Assembly: GCF_010614725.1 (NCBI RefSeq) | Contig: NZ_JAAEHL010000001.1 | Span: 124,001-188,000 of the forward strand | Direction: 5' to 3' | Source of the DNA: Flavobacterium ajazii | GTDB taxonomy: Bacteria; Bacteroidota; Bacteroidia; Flavobacteriales; Flavobacteriaceae | Length of the DNA stretch: 64,000 nt | Shown: piece after piece, positions 1-9,065 of the stretch | Numbering within the stretch: the stretch's first letter is position 1 | Layout: each line of letters opens with the position of its first letter | Program-made: the position numbers and the translations under genes | Notes under the pieces: model-generated | Told to the model about the DNA's origin: nothing | Databases searched by the model: none | Seen by the model: the letters and a program-made list of their open reading frames with translations, nothing else

Positions 1-228
1 AAACTTAAATTCCTTAGGTTTTTCATTATTGTTGTAAAAAACAGATACGCCCAGTAAAATCACTATCGAAGCAGCAATTGCCCAAACAGCATAATTTTTT
101 TTCTTGGTTTGTTTTTTGTTTAGTTTATTTAAAAAATCCATTTGATGGCCGGGATTAATTTCTTCAACATCCCATTGATTTTCAAATTTTTTAAATAATT
201 CCTCTAAGTTGTCATTTTCCTTTTTCAT
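1..228 (-). CDS. Putative anti-sigma-type membrane protein (3' part outside window)
   Basis: The first 76 codons of a minus-strand gene are visible; the rest lies beyond position 1. The N-terminal part is charged and probably cytoplasmic, with a motif near residue 26 (GHQMDFLNKL) of the kind seen in small flavobacterial proteins next to ECF sigma factors. A hydrophobic stretch at about residues 46-66 looks like one transmembrane helix. Its ATG overlaps the stop codon of the sigma factor gene (ATGA), so the two are probably translated together. An anti-sigma or sigma-modulating role is inferred from this context only. Confidence 0.75.
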   Translation of the reverse strand, partial: MKKENDNLEELFKKFENQWDVEEINPGHQMDFLNKLNKKQTKKKNYAVWAIAASIVILLGVSVFYNNNEKPKEFKF

Positions 229-782
229 ATATCTTCTTCTAATTTTTTTCGCAAACTTTCTTTAGCTCTGCTTAATGTAGTCCTGCAATTGGCATAACTG
301 ATATTTAAGATTTCGCTAATTTCTTCCTGATCGTAACCTTCAATATAAAAGAGCGTCAACACCATTCGGTAATTGTCTTTCAAACCCGAAATAGCATCCA
401 AAACCTGTTTTACTTTAAGTGAATTCAAATCGATATTCTCTGCAAAAAAAGTATCGTTTTCTTCGATTTTATAAAGTGTTTTGTTCAGGTCTTCCATCTG
501 AAAAGCATTATTCTTTTTATAAAAATCAATGCTGTAATTCACAATGATTTTTTTGAGCCAGGCTCCAAATGCAACTTCCTGTTTATAATCGTTAATTTTG
601 GTAAAAGCTCTCAAAAAACCTTCCTGCATGACGTCTTGTGCAAAATGTTCGTCTTTTACAATTCTGAAAGCTACATTATACATAGCCTTACAGTAACGAT
701 TGTAAATTTCAAATTGTGCTTTTTGATTATTCTCTTTACAAAGTGTGATTAATTCTTCGATATTTTGACTGGTTATTTTCAA
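225..782 (-). CDS. ECF-family RNA polymerase sigma factor (RpoE-like)
   Basis: This 185-residue protein has the two-domain layout of ECF sigma factors. Region 2 lies at about residues 22-90, with the core-binding motif QDVMQEGFLRAF and a following W. Region 4 is a C-terminal helix-turn-helix at about 125-180 (GYDQEEISEILNISYANCRTTLSRAKESLRKKL). The length is typical. It would direct RNA polymerase to a small regulon. The next gene starts inside its stop codon and encodes a probable single-pass membrane partner, the usual sigma/anti-sigma arrangement. No clear -7 element was found upstream. The regulon cannot be told from the sequence. Confidence 0.93.
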   Translation of the reverse strand: MKITSQNIEELITLCKENNQKAQFEIYNRYCKAMYNVAFRIVKDEHFAQDVMQEGFLRAFTKINDYKQEVAFGAWLKKIIVNYSIDFYKKNNAFQMEDLNKTLYKIEENDTFFAENIDLNSLKVKQVLDAISGLKDNYRMVLTLFYIEGYDQEEISEILNISYANCRTTLSRAKESLRKKLEEDI

Positions 783-987
783 TTAATGATTGCTGGTTTC
801 TTATAATGACTTTGTTTTTTTTGGTTTGTTACAGTTTTTATTAAAATTAATTGTATTTTTTTTAAAATGCCCGTAATTCTTGCGCTGAATAGTTTTGAAA
901 TCAAACTTCAAATGAAATGTCTTTGTTTTTGGCATAATGATTGTCTATTTTTATGACCTGATTTTCAAAGACAATTTTTAGCATGTT

Positions 988-1017
988 TTTGTTTAAAATA
1001 CTGCTTTTCTAACTTGT
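988..1017 (+). promoter_or_regulatory. Possible lon promoter
   Basis: TTTG at 988-991 is followed after 18 bp by TAACTTGT, an imperfect match to the Bacteroidota -7 element TAnnTTTG. It lies about 50 bp upstream of the lon start. The match is only partial. Confidence 0.3.
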
Positions 1018-1067
1018 GTTTGAGATTAGGACAAATCTTTTAATGACAAAACGACTTATATATTATT

Positions 1068-3521
1068 ATGTCAAATCATAAAATACTTACTATTGACAAT
1101 CTGTCACTTCAGGAATTGGATTCAGAAGCAGAATTAATTCCATTATTAACTCCGGAAGATGAGGAGGAAATGAATAATGAAGAACTTCCTGTTTCACTCC
1201 CGATTTTACCTTTACGAAATACCGTTTTATTTCCTGGTGTTGTGATTCCGATTTCGGCAGGGAGAGATAAATCAATAAGGTTAATCAACGATGCGAATGC
1301 AGGTGAGAAAATTATTGGAGTAGTTTCTCAAATTAATGAAGAAGACGAAGATCCGTCAAAAGATGACATTCACAAAATAGGGACTGTTGCCAGAATTCTT
1401 CGTGTTTTAAAAATGCCTGACGGGAATGTTACGGTTATTTTACAAGGTAAAAAACGTTTTGAAATTGATGAAGTAGTTTCAGAAGAGCCTTATCTGACCG
1501 CAACAATTAAAGAAGTTTCGGAAGAACGCCCTACAGAAGATGATACTGAATTTACAGCTATTTTAGATTCTGTGAAAGAATTGGCTATTCAGATTATTAA
1601 GGAAAGTCCCAACATTCCGTCTGAAGCTACTTTTGCAATTAAAAATATTGAAAGCCAATCGTTTTTGATCAATTTCGTTTCTTCAAATATGAATTTATCC
1701 GTAAAAGAAAAACAAGGTCTTTTATCGATAAATGGATTGAAAGAACGTGCTTTAGAAACGTTACGTTATATGAATATTGAGCTTCAGAAATTAGAACTGA
1801 AGAATGATATTCAATCAAAAGTCCGTTTTGATTTAGATCAGCAGCAGCGTGAATATTTCCTTCATCAGCAAATGAAAACCATTCAAGAAGAATTGGGAGG
1901 CGTTTCGCAGGAAGAAGAAATGGATGAAATGGGACAGAAAGCGAAAACCAAAAAATGGGACGAAAAAACGCAGAAACATTTCGAAAAAGAATTGTCAAAA
2001 ATGCGCAGAATGAATCCACAATCTCCGGATTTTGGAATTCAGCGTAATTATCTGGAGTTATTTTTGGAATTGCCCTGGGGTGAATATTCTAAAGATAAAT
2101 TTGATTTAAAACATGCTCAGAAAATTTTAGATAAAGATCATTTTGGGCTTGATGAAGTTAAGAAAAGAATGATTGAACATTTGGCTGTTTTGAAACTTCG
2201 TAACGATATGAAATCGCCAATTATCTGTTTGACAGGACCTCCGGGTGTAGGTAAAACATCTATTGGGCGTTCTGTTGCAGAAGCTTTAGGCCGTGAATAT
2301 GTTCGTATTTCTTTAGGTGGTTTGCGTGACGAAGCAGAAATTCGCGGACATAGAAAAACGTATATAGGTGCAATGCCGGGACGTATTATTCAAAGTTTGA
2401 AAAAAGCAGGAACCTCAAATCCGGTTTTTATTTTAGACGAAATCGATAAATTATCAAATGGAAACAGTGGTGATCCATCTTCTGCATTATTAGAAGTTTT
2501 GGATCCGGAGCAAAACAATGCTTTTTATGATAATTTCCTCGAAATGGGTTATGATTTATCTAAAGTAATGTTTATTGCGACTTCAAACAATATGGCGGCG
2601 ATTCAACCAGCTTTGCGTGACAGAATGGAAGTAATCAAAATGTCAGGTTATACAATTGAAGAAAAAGTAGAAATCGCAAAAAGACACCTTTTTCCAAAAC
2701 AATTAGAAGCACACGGATTAACAGCTAAAGATTTGACTATTGGCAAAAAACAATTAGAAAAAATTGTTGAAGGTTATACCAGAGAATCTGGAGTTCGTAA
2801 TCTTGAAACTAAAATTGCTCAGGTAATTCGTAACGCAGCAAAAGCGGTGGCAATGGAAGAGGAGTACAATAAAAAAGTTACAGATGAAGATATTGTTACT
2901 GTTTTAGGTGTGCCAAGATTAGAGCGTGACAAATACGAAAATAATGATGTTGCAGGAGTAGTTACAGGTCTTGCCTGGACAAGTGTTGGAGGGGATATTT
3001 TGTTTATTGAATCTTTGATTTCTGAAGGAAAAGGCTCTTTGAGTATTACAGGAAATCTTGGTAATGTGATGAAGGAATCGGCTACAATTGCTTTAGAATA
3101 TATTAAAGCAAATGCTAAAAAGCTGGGACTTGATTCATCTTTGTTCCAAAAATATAATATCCACCTGCATGTTCCTGAAGGTGCTACACCAAAAGACGGA
3201 CCAAGTGCCGGTATTGCAATGCTGACATCTCTTGTTTCTTTATTAACTCAAAAAAGAGTGAAGAAAAGTCTTGCTATGACTGGCGAAATTACCCTTCGAG
3301 GGAAAGTTTTACCGGTTGGCGGAATTAAAGAGAAAATCTTAGCAGCAAAGAGAGCAGGGATTAAGGAAATTATTTTGTGCCACGAAAATAAATCTGATAT
3401 TGATGAAATTAAAGAAGAATATTTAGAGGGTTTGAGTTTTCATTATGTGAAAGAAATGAGTGAAGTTTTAGCCCTGGCTTTGACAGATCAGAATGTGAAA
3501 AACGCAAAAACTTTGAAATAA
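1068..3521 (+). CDS. lon: ATP-dependent protease Lon (endopeptidase La)
   Basis: Lon is a cytoplasmic AAA+ serine protease that degrades damaged and regulatory proteins. The 817 residues show the full order: N-terminal substrate-binding domain from about residue 43 (PVSLPILPLRNTVLFPG), a helical linker, the AAA+ module with Walker A GPPGVGKT at 390-397, and the C-terminal protease domain. The catalytic dyad is visible as Ser713 in PKDGPSAG and Lys756 in GGIKEKI, 43 residues apart as in E. coli Lon. About 40 acidic residues precede the conserved N-domain, making it slightly longer than the E. coli enzyme. It is a single gene, convergent with recQ and separated from it by a shared terminator. 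Confidence 0.98.
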   Translation: MSNHKILTIDNLSLQELDSEAELIPLLTPEDEEEMNNEELPVSLPILPLRNTVLFPGVVIPISAGRDKSIRLINDANAGEKIIGVVSQINEEDEDPSKDDIHKIGTVARILRVLKMPDGNVTVILQGKKRFEIDEVVSEEPYLTATIKEVSEERPTEDDTEFTAILDSVKELAIQIIKESPNIPSEATFAIKNIESQSFLINFVSSNMNLSVKEKQGLLSINGLKERALETLRYMNIELQKLELKNDIQSKVRFDLDQQQREYFLHQQMKTIQEELGGVSQEEEMDEMGQKAKTKKWDEKTQKHFEKELSKMRRMNPQSPDFGIQRNYLELFLELPWGEYSKDKFDLKHAQKILDKDHFGLDEVKKRMIEHLAVLKLRNDMKSPIICLTGPPGVGKTSIGRSVAEALGREYVRISLGGLRDEAEIRGHRKTYIGAMPGRIIQSLKKAGTSNPVFILDEIDKLSNGNSGDPSSALLEVLDPEQNNAFYDNFLEMGYDLSKVMFIATSNNMAAIQPALRDRMEVIKMSGYTIEEKVEIAKRHLFPKQLEAHGLTAKDLTIGKKQLEKIVEGYTRESGVRNLETKIAQVIRNAAKAVAMEEEYNKKVTDEDIVTVLGVPRLERDKYENNDVAGVVTGLAWTSVGGDILFIESLISEGKGSLSITGNLGNVMKESATIALEYIKANAKKLGLDSSLFQKYNIHLHVPEGATPKDGPSAGIAMLTSLVSLLTQKRVKKSLAMTGEITLRGKVLPVGGIKEKILAAKRAGIKEIILCHENKSDIDEIKEEYLEGLSFHYVKEMSEVLALALTDQNVKNAKTLK

Positions 3522-3550
3522 AATTTCTGGTTTTAAATTCCAAAATTATA

Positions 3551-3598
3551 AATTCCAAATTCCAAACTGAATAGACAGATTGGAATTTGGAATTTTTT
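3551..3598. terminator. Bidirectional terminator between lon and recQ
   Basis: A perfect 15-bp inverted repeat (arms 3551-3565 and 3580-3594) with a 14-nt loop is followed by T-rich sequence for lon. The reverse strand is AT-rich too, so it can serve both convergent genes. Confidence 0.75.
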
Positions 3599-3617
3599 AT
3601 TGTTTATTTTTTAATCT

Positions 3618-5735
3618 TTATTGATTGTTTTTTTCAAGTACAGCAAGACCAAATCTGATTTTATCATAACCCATTTTTTCTTCAAAGTGATCAAAATAAG
3701 GTTTTAAGGCATTTGGATTTTCAAGTTCAATTTGGGCTTTTTGCAATTCCGCTACTTCTTTATCGGAAACAAACTGACTGACATCAATATCAATTCCATC
3801 CAGATATAATTTTGCGAGATGGGAAATAATAGTTGAAATTCCTAAATTTCTTGTTTCGGCAATTTCTTCAACGCTCACTCCTTTTTGAAATAATTCTAAA
3901 GTTGCTTTATAGGTGTTGCTTTCTTTTTTAGATTTCGTATTTGTTTTTTTATTCTTTTGAAATTCTATAATGGTATTTATAAATTCAGAGCCGTATTTTT
4001 CGAGTTTTGCCTTTCCGACTCCGTCAATAGCAAGAAATTCTTCATCGCTCATCGGGCGTAAAGTTTCCATTTGTCTCAATGCAGCATCACTAAAAATGAC
4101 ATAAGCAGGAACTTCATCTTTTTGGGCTATTTCGTAACGCAATTTTCTTAGGGATTCAAAAAGAGAACCATCAACTGTTTTAATCCTGCTTTTTACTTCT
4201 TTTATTTCTTTTTTATCAATTACTTTTTTAATTACGGTTGTCAGTTTTACTTTTTCACCTTCAAACAAAACTTTTTTGGCAAAAGGAGTCAGTAAAATTC
4301 TATTGTGTTGATGAAAGGCTATTTCGCAATATCCCAGGTTTATTAACTGAATAAGGTATTGATTCCAGTCGTACCAGGAAATGTCAGCGCCAATTCCGTA
4401 GGTTTTTAAGGTTTGATAGTTTTTATCGTAGATGTGAGCATTTTTTGAGCCTCTTAAAAAATCAACAATTACAGCTAAAGGTTCAGATTCCTGTAAACGG
4501 GTAATAGCAGATAAAGCTTTCTGTGCCAAAATTGTTCCGTCAAAAAATGTTGGCGGATTCTTGCAAATATCACAATTGCCACAATTTTCGGTCACCAGTT
4601 CGCCAAAATAAGAGAGCAGTATTTTTCTTCTGCAGCTTAATGCGTCAGCATATTGCTTCATTCGGTCCAATTTTGCCAGCTGTACATCGGAATTCAAACC
4701 CTCTGAGGCAAATTTTTGAAGTTGGATTACGTCGGCATAACTTTCGAACAAAATAGTTTCAGCTGGTAATCCATCACGGCCGGCACGTCCAATTTCCTGA
4801 TAATACCCTTCAATATTTTTTGGTAAATTATAATGGATCACCCAGCGAACATTCGATTTGTCGATCCCCATTCCAAAAGCAATAGTAGCGCAAACTACCT
4901 GACAATCATCATTTATAAATTCATCCTGTGTTTTAGCCCGTAAAGTATTGTCCAGTCCGGCGTGATATGCTTTTGCTGTGATGCCGCTTTTTTTAAGTTT
5001 TTCGGCTAATTCTTCCGTTGTTTTTCTACTCAGGCAATAAATAATACCGGATTCATTTGGTTTGTTTTCTACAAAATCAATAATTTGTTTTACGCGGTCA
5101 AGTGCCGGACGAACCTCTAAACTTAAATTTTTTCTATCGAAAGAAGCAATAAAAGTTTTGAAGTTTTTTAAATTTAATTGTTTTGTAATATCGGTACGGG
5201 TTGCTTTGTCTGCTGTAGCAGTCAAAGCAAGGATTGGAGTAGAAGGGAAGCGTTTTTTTAAATAGCCCAGATTGGTATATGCCGGACGAAAATCATGTCC
5301 CCATGACGAAATGCAATGTGCTTCATCAATGGCAATCAGACTGATCGTTAATTCGCTAAATACAACATCCAGATATGATAAGCTTTCAGGAGCAATATAA
5401 ACAAGTTTAAAAGTATTTGATTTTAAACTATCAATGTAAAATTGCTGTTCTTCGACTGATTGACTGCTATTGATGTAACAAGCTGAAATTCCGTTGGTTT
5501 TTAAGCTGTCGACCTGATCTTTCATCAGAGCAATCAATGGAGAAATAACAATTGTAATTCCTGGTAAAATTAAAGCCGGCAGCTGAAAACATATGGATTT
5601 TCCTCCTCCAGTAGGCATAATAGCAAGTGTGTCCTGACCTGATAATATGGTATTTATAATATTTTGCTGGTTAGGTCTGAACTTTTCAAAACCAAAATTT
5701 TCTTTTAGTCTGGCGTGTAATATTTCTGAATTCAT
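3618..5735 (-). CDS. recQ: ATP-dependent DNA helicase RecQ
   Basis: RecQ unwinds DNA 3'-5' in recombination and fork repair. The 705-residue protein has the superfamily 2 helicase motifs: Walker A PTGGGKS at about 41-47, DEAH at 137-140, and the second RecA-like domain with YCLSRKTTEELAEKL and the QEIGRAGRDG motif VI. A zinc-binding region follows (CRRKILLSYFGE ... NCGNCDIC), then the winged-helix RQC region and an HRDC domain near 535-605. About 90 further residues after HRDC resemble the helix-turn-helix found in long Bacteroidota RecQ proteins. It is longer than E. coli RecQ (609). Some flavobacteria carry more than one RecQ, so which paralogue this is stays open. Confidence 0.96.
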   Translation of the reverse strand: MNSEILHARLKENFGFEKFRPNQQNIINTILSGQDTLAIMPTGGGKSICFQLPALILPGITIVISPLIALMKDQVDSLKTNGISACYINSSQSVEEQQFYIDSLKSNTFKLVYIAPESLSYLDVVFSELTISLIAIDEAHCISSWGHDFRPAYTNLGYLKKRFPSTPILALTATADKATRTDITKQLNLKNFKTFIASFDRKNLSLEVRPALDRVKQIIDFVENKPNESGIIYCLSRKTTEELAEKLKKSGITAKAYHAGLDNTLRAKTQDEFINDDCQVVCATIAFGMGIDKSNVRWVIHYNLPKNIEGYYQEIGRAGRDGLPAETILFESYADVIQLQKFASEGLNSDVQLAKLDRMKQYADALSCRRKILLSYFGELVTENCGNCDICKNPPTFFDGTILAQKALSAITRLQESEPLAVIVDFLRGSKNAHIYDKNYQTLKTYGIGADISWYDWNQYLIQLINLGYCEIAFHQHNRILLTPFAKKVLFEGEKVKLTTVIKKVIDKKEIKEVKSRIKTVDGSLFESLRKLRYEIAQKDEVPAYVIFSDAALRQMETLRPMSDEEFLAIDGVGKAKLEKYGSEFINTIIEFQKNKKTNTKSKKESNTYKATLELFQKGVSVEEIAETRNLGISTIISHLAKLYLDGIDIDVSQFVSDKEVAELQKAQIELENPNALKPYFDHFEEKMGYDKIRFGLAVLEKNNQ

Positions 5736-5751
5736 TGGCTGATAATTTTTT

Positions 5752-5759
5752 CAAAGATA
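5752..5759 (-). promoter_or_regulatory. -7 promoter element of recQ
   Basis: On the minus strand this reads TATCTTTG, a perfect TAnnTTTG, 16 bp before the recQ start codon. No convincing -33 element was seen. The leader would be about 10 nt. Confidence 0.5.
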
Positions 5760-5822
5760 AAATAAAATAATATTTTTCTTATAAATTAATTCTTTCAGAT
5801 TTATAATTTGTTATAAAACAAT

Positions 5823-5851
5823 AAAAAAAGGAACCCGAATAGAGTTCCTTT
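5823..5851 (-). terminator. Terminator of the acidic-protein gene
   Basis: The hairpin AAAGGAAC/GTTCCTTT (arms 5827-5834 and 5844-5851) ends in a run of T on the minus strand, just after the stop codon at 5874. Confidence 0.8.
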
Positions 5852-5873
5852 AATTTATTTTGAAATAAATGAA

Positions 5874-6287
5874 TTAATCTTCATCATCTTCATCATCATC
5901 TTCGTCTGAAACATCATCTTTGTCCTCATCATCATCATCGTCATCGCCATCTCCACCGTCTGTATCAGGCTTATCCTGGTTATCGTCATCATCGTCATCA
6001 TCACTATCATCGTCAAGATCAAGTCCTTTTACTGGTTCGATGTTGTCTACATCAAGATCCATGTCGTCGTCTTCATCGTAATTTTCGATTCTGTCAGCAA
6101 GTTTAGTACTAATTTTTACTAAATAAATAGTGTCTTCAGTACGAACTTCAACAGCTTCGACTAATTCGTTTTTAGCATTTCTGAAACGAATAACATCCGA
6201 ATCATCATAACCGTCAGGAAATTTTTCTACCAAAAGGTTCAAAATTTCGTTAGTAAGTTTGGCGTAGTCTACTATAACTCTTTTCAT
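5874..6287 (-). CDS. Conserved hypothetical protein with a long acidic tail
   Basis: The 137-residue protein has an N-terminal folded part of about 70 residues (starting KRVIVDYAKLTNEILNLLVEKFP) and then a tail made almost entirely of Asp and Glu. Homologues in flavobacteria are sometimes labelled DNA primase in databases, which nothing in this sequence supports. It starts 7 bp after the stop of the deoxyhypusine-synthase-like gene, so both are probably on one transcript, ending at the terminator near 5823-5851. The tail could bind basic proteins or cations such as polyamines. That is speculation prompted by the neighbours. Confidence 0.8.
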   Translation of the reverse strand: MKRVIVDYAKLTNEILNLLVEKFPDGYDDSDVIRFRNAKNELVEAVEVRTEDTIYLVKISTKLADRIENYDEDDDMDLDVDNIEPVKGLDLDDDSDDDDDDDNQDKPDTDGGDGDDDDDDEDKDDVSDEDDDEDDED

Positions 6288-6294
6288 AAATATC

Positions 6295-7263
6295 CTATAA
6301 ATCTAATAAATAAGCAAAAATTAACGGAGCGACAATTGTAGCATCCGACTCAATAATAAATTTAGGGGTGTTGATGTCTAATTTACCCCAAGTGATTTTT
6401 TCGTTTGGAACTGCTCCGGAATACGAACCGTAACTGGTTGTAGAATCTGAGATCTGACAGAAATAACTCCAGAACGGAACATCATGCATTTCCATATCCT
6501 GGTATAACATTGGGACTACGCAAATAGGGAAGTCTCCTGCGATACCACCACCGATTTGGAAGAAACCAATTCCGTTTTCACTGTTTTTTGTATACCAGTC
6601 AGCAAGGAATGTCATGTATTCAATACCCGATTTCATGGTAGAAGCTTTCAAATCTCCTTTGATTACGTATGATGCGAAAATATTCCCCATTGTACTGTCT
6701 TCCCAACCCGGAACAATAATAGGTAAATTTTTCTCTGCTGCTGCATACATCCAGCTGTCTTTCAGATCGATTTCGTAATATTCTTCCAAAACACCTGATA
6801 ATAGCATTTTGTACATGAATTCATGCGGAAAATAACGTTCACCTTTATCATCTGCATCTTTCCAGATTTTGTAAATGTGCTTTTGTAAACGACGGAATGC
6901 TTCATGCTCAGGAATACAGGTGTCAGTAACACGATTCAATCCTCTTTCAAGTAAAGCCCATTCGTCTTCCGGGGTTAAATCACGATAGTTTGGTACTCTT
7001 TCATAGTGAGAGTGCGCTACTAAGTTCATGATGTCTTCTTCTAAGTTAGCTCCGGTACATGAAATAATCTGAACTTTGTCCTGTCTGATTACTTCTGCAA
7101 AAATTTTACCTATTTCTGCTGTACTCATTGCGCCAGCCATACTTACAAGCATTTTAGCTCCGTTTGCCAATTGCTGTTCATATGCTTTAGCAGCATCAAC
7201 CAAGGCAGCAGAGTTAAAGTGCAAATAATGTTTTTCAATAAACTGACTGATTGGTCCTTTCAT
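6295..7263 (-). CDS. Deoxyhypusine synthase family protein (probable polyamine enzyme)
   Basis: The 322 residues match the deoxyhypusine synthase fold: NAD-binding glycine-rich stretches (SMAGAMSTAEIG, ISCTGANLEED), GGGIAGDF, and the segment WGKLDINTPKFIIESDAT, in which Lys294 corresponds to the catalytic lysine that forms the imine with the butylamine group. Bacteria lack eIF5A, so the substrate must differ from the eukaryotic one. Relatives make homospermidine or transfer aminobutyl groups between polyamines. The gene is preceded on the same strand by arginine decarboxylase, which supports a polyamine role. The product is not determinable from sequence alone. Confidence 0.9.
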   Translation of the reverse strand: MKGPISQFIEKHYLHFNSAALVDAAKAYEQQLANGAKMLVSMAGAMSTAEIGKIFAEVIRQDKVQIISCTGANLEEDIMNLVAHSHYERVPNYRDLTPEDEWALLERGLNRVTDTCIPEHEAFRRLQKHIYKIWKDADDKGERYFPHEFMYKMLLSGVLEEYYEIDLKDSWMYAAAEKNLPIIVPGWEDSTMGNIFASYVIKGDLKASTMKSGIEYMTFLADWYTKNSENGIGFFQIGGGIAGDFPICVVPMLYQDMEMHDVPFWSYFCQISDSTTSYGSYSGAVPNEKITWGKLDINTPKFIIESDATIVAPLIFAYLLDL

Positions 7264-7368
7264 TTTTTTGTTTTTTTTGTTTTTTTTTTTTTTGAATTAA
7301 GTTTAACCTTTGGGTATACTGCAAATTAATAATTTTATAAATACCAATTTTTAATTTACAGTTTTTTT

Positions 7369-8772
7369 TTATGCTTTTTTAGTGTAACCTAAAATTTTCA
7401 AAACATCATCAGAAGTTTGTTGTTCTGAGAAAACTTCAGTTGCCAAAATTCCGTTTTCGTCACGATCAATCAAAATATGTTTTGGCTGTGGAATCAAACA
7501 GTGGTGCAAACCTCCGTATCCTCCAATGGTTTCCTGATACGCCCCCGTATTAAAGAAACCAATGTATAATGGCTTTTCTTTATTGTATTTAGGTAGATAA
7601 ATTGCGTTCATGTTTTGTTCAGAATTGTAATAGTCATCACTATCACAGGTCAATCCTCCCAGTAAAACCCGCTCGTAAGTATCATTCCAACGGTTTACCG
7701 CCAGCATAATAAAACGTTTATTTATAGCCCAGGTATCAGGTAAAGTGGTAATGAAAGAGGAATCGATCATATTCCATTTTTCCCTGTCATTTTGTTGTTT
7801 TTGATATAAAATCTGGTAGATTGCGCCACCACTTTCGCCTACAGTAAATGATCCAAATTCCGTAAATATATTAGGAACATCAACTTCGGCTTCATCACAG
7901 GCAATTTTTATCTGATTGATGATTTCGTCAATCATATATTGGTAATCGTATTCAAATGCAAGTGAGTTTTTAATAGGGAAACCACCTCCAATGTTTAGTC
8001 CGTCAAGAGTAGGGCATTCTCTTTTAAGTGCGATGTATACTTTGATACATTTTACAAGCTCATTCCAGTAATATGCCGTATCATTAATTCCGGTATTAAT
8101 GAAAAAGTGAAGCATTTTAAGCTCTAATTTGTCATTTTCCTGAATTTGTTTTTTGTAAAATGATACAATGTTTTTGTATCCGATACCTAATCTTGATGTG
8201 TAAAACTCAAATTTTGGTTCTTCCTCTGCAGCAATACGGATTCCTATTTTGAATTTACCTTTGATTTCTCCCTGAAGTAAATCAAGCTCTTCGTAGTTGT
8301 CAATAATCGGAATGGTATTTTTATGACCATTATTGATTAATCGTGCAATATTGGTAATATATTCGTCTCTTTTGAAACCGTTGCAGATAACATAAGTACT
8401 TTTGTTAATTTTACCATTTTCAAGCAGATTTTCTACAATATTAATGTCAAATGCAGATGATGTTTCTACGTGAATATTGTTTTTGAAAGCTTCATTCATA
8501 ATGTATTCAAAATGAGAGCTTTTTGTGCAATAACAGTAGTAGTATTTTGCTTCGTATTTGTTTTTCTCCATCGATTTTCTGAACCAGGCTTTTGCCTTGT
8601 TGATGTTTTCAGAAATTTGTGGGAGATAGGTGAATTTTAAAGGAGTACCATATTGCTCTACCAATTTCATTAAATCGATATTGTGAAACAATAAGTTGTC
8701 TTTGTTCAGCTTGAACTCTTCCTGAGGGAAATAATAAGTTTGGTTGATTAAATCAGAATATTTTGTATTCAT
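7369..8772 (-). CDS. speA: Arginine decarboxylase (short Bacteroidota form)
   Basis: This is a fold III PLP-dependent decarboxylase, converting arginine to agmatine for polyamine synthesis. The N-terminal TIM barrel carries the probable PLP-binding lysine, Lys84, in YYCYCTKSSHFEY. The glycine-rich phosphate-binding loop is GLNIGGGFP, and the C-terminal beta domain holds the active-site cysteine motif CDSDD. At 467 residues it lacks the extra domains of the roughly 630-660-residue E. coli SpeA, as is usual in this phylum. The deoxyhypusine-synthase-like gene follows about 105 bp downstream on the same strand. A leader of over 200 nt separates it from its promoter. Confidence 0.88.
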   Translation of the reverse strand: MNTKYSDLINQTYYFPQEEFKLNKDNLLFHNIDLMKLVEQYGTPLKFTYLPQISENINKAKAWFRKSMEKNKYEAKYYYCYCTKSSHFEYIMNEAFKNNIHVETSSAFDINIVENLLENGKINKSTYVICNGFKRDEYITNIARLINNGHKNTIPIIDNYEELDLLQGEIKGKFKIGIRIAAEEEPKFEFYTSRLGIGYKNIVSFYKKQIQENDKLELKMLHFFINTGINDTAYYWNELVKCIKVYIALKRECPTLDGLNIGGGFPIKNSLAFEYDYQYMIDEIINQIKIACDEAEVDVPNIFTEFGSFTVGESGGAIYQILYQKQQNDREKWNMIDSSFITTLPDTWAINKRFIMLAVNRWNDTYERVLLGGLTCDSDDYYNSEQNMNAIYLPKYNKEKPLYIGFFNTGAYQETIGGYGGLHHCLIPQPKHILIDRDENGILATEVFSEQQTSDDVLKILGYTKKA

Positions 8773-9013
8773 TTAGTCCAGTATTTAGAATGTATTTTAA
8801 ATTTAGTAAACGTCTCTAAATCTTAAATTCAAACCCTGATATTGGCAAATACAATTTCCAGTTTTTCGTGCTCTGCCTTTGAACACAAAAAAACGTCAAA
8901 ACAAAAAGGACTTCTGCTATTGTAGAAACGGTTCAACATTCTTAATAAAGAGCTGTTGAGGCGGTTTCTGTAAGAGCTGAAATGTCTTTGTCTGCTGTTT
9001 GTTTTCATTGTGG

Positions 9014-9045
9014 CAAATGTAAAAAATAATATATACCTAATGCAA
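9014..9045 (-). promoter_or_regulatory. Promoter of speA
   Basis: On the minus strand TACATTTG (9021-9014) is a perfect -7 element with GTTG about 21 bp upstream (9046-9043). It would give speA a leader of roughly 235 nt, long for this region. Confidence 0.55.
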
Positions 9046-9065
9046 CGCTTTTCCTTAAAAAAAGT

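Noticed and set aside
5874..6287. DNA primase label used for homologues of the acidic protein
   Set aside because: There is no zinc finger, TOPRIM or other primase motif in its 137 residues.
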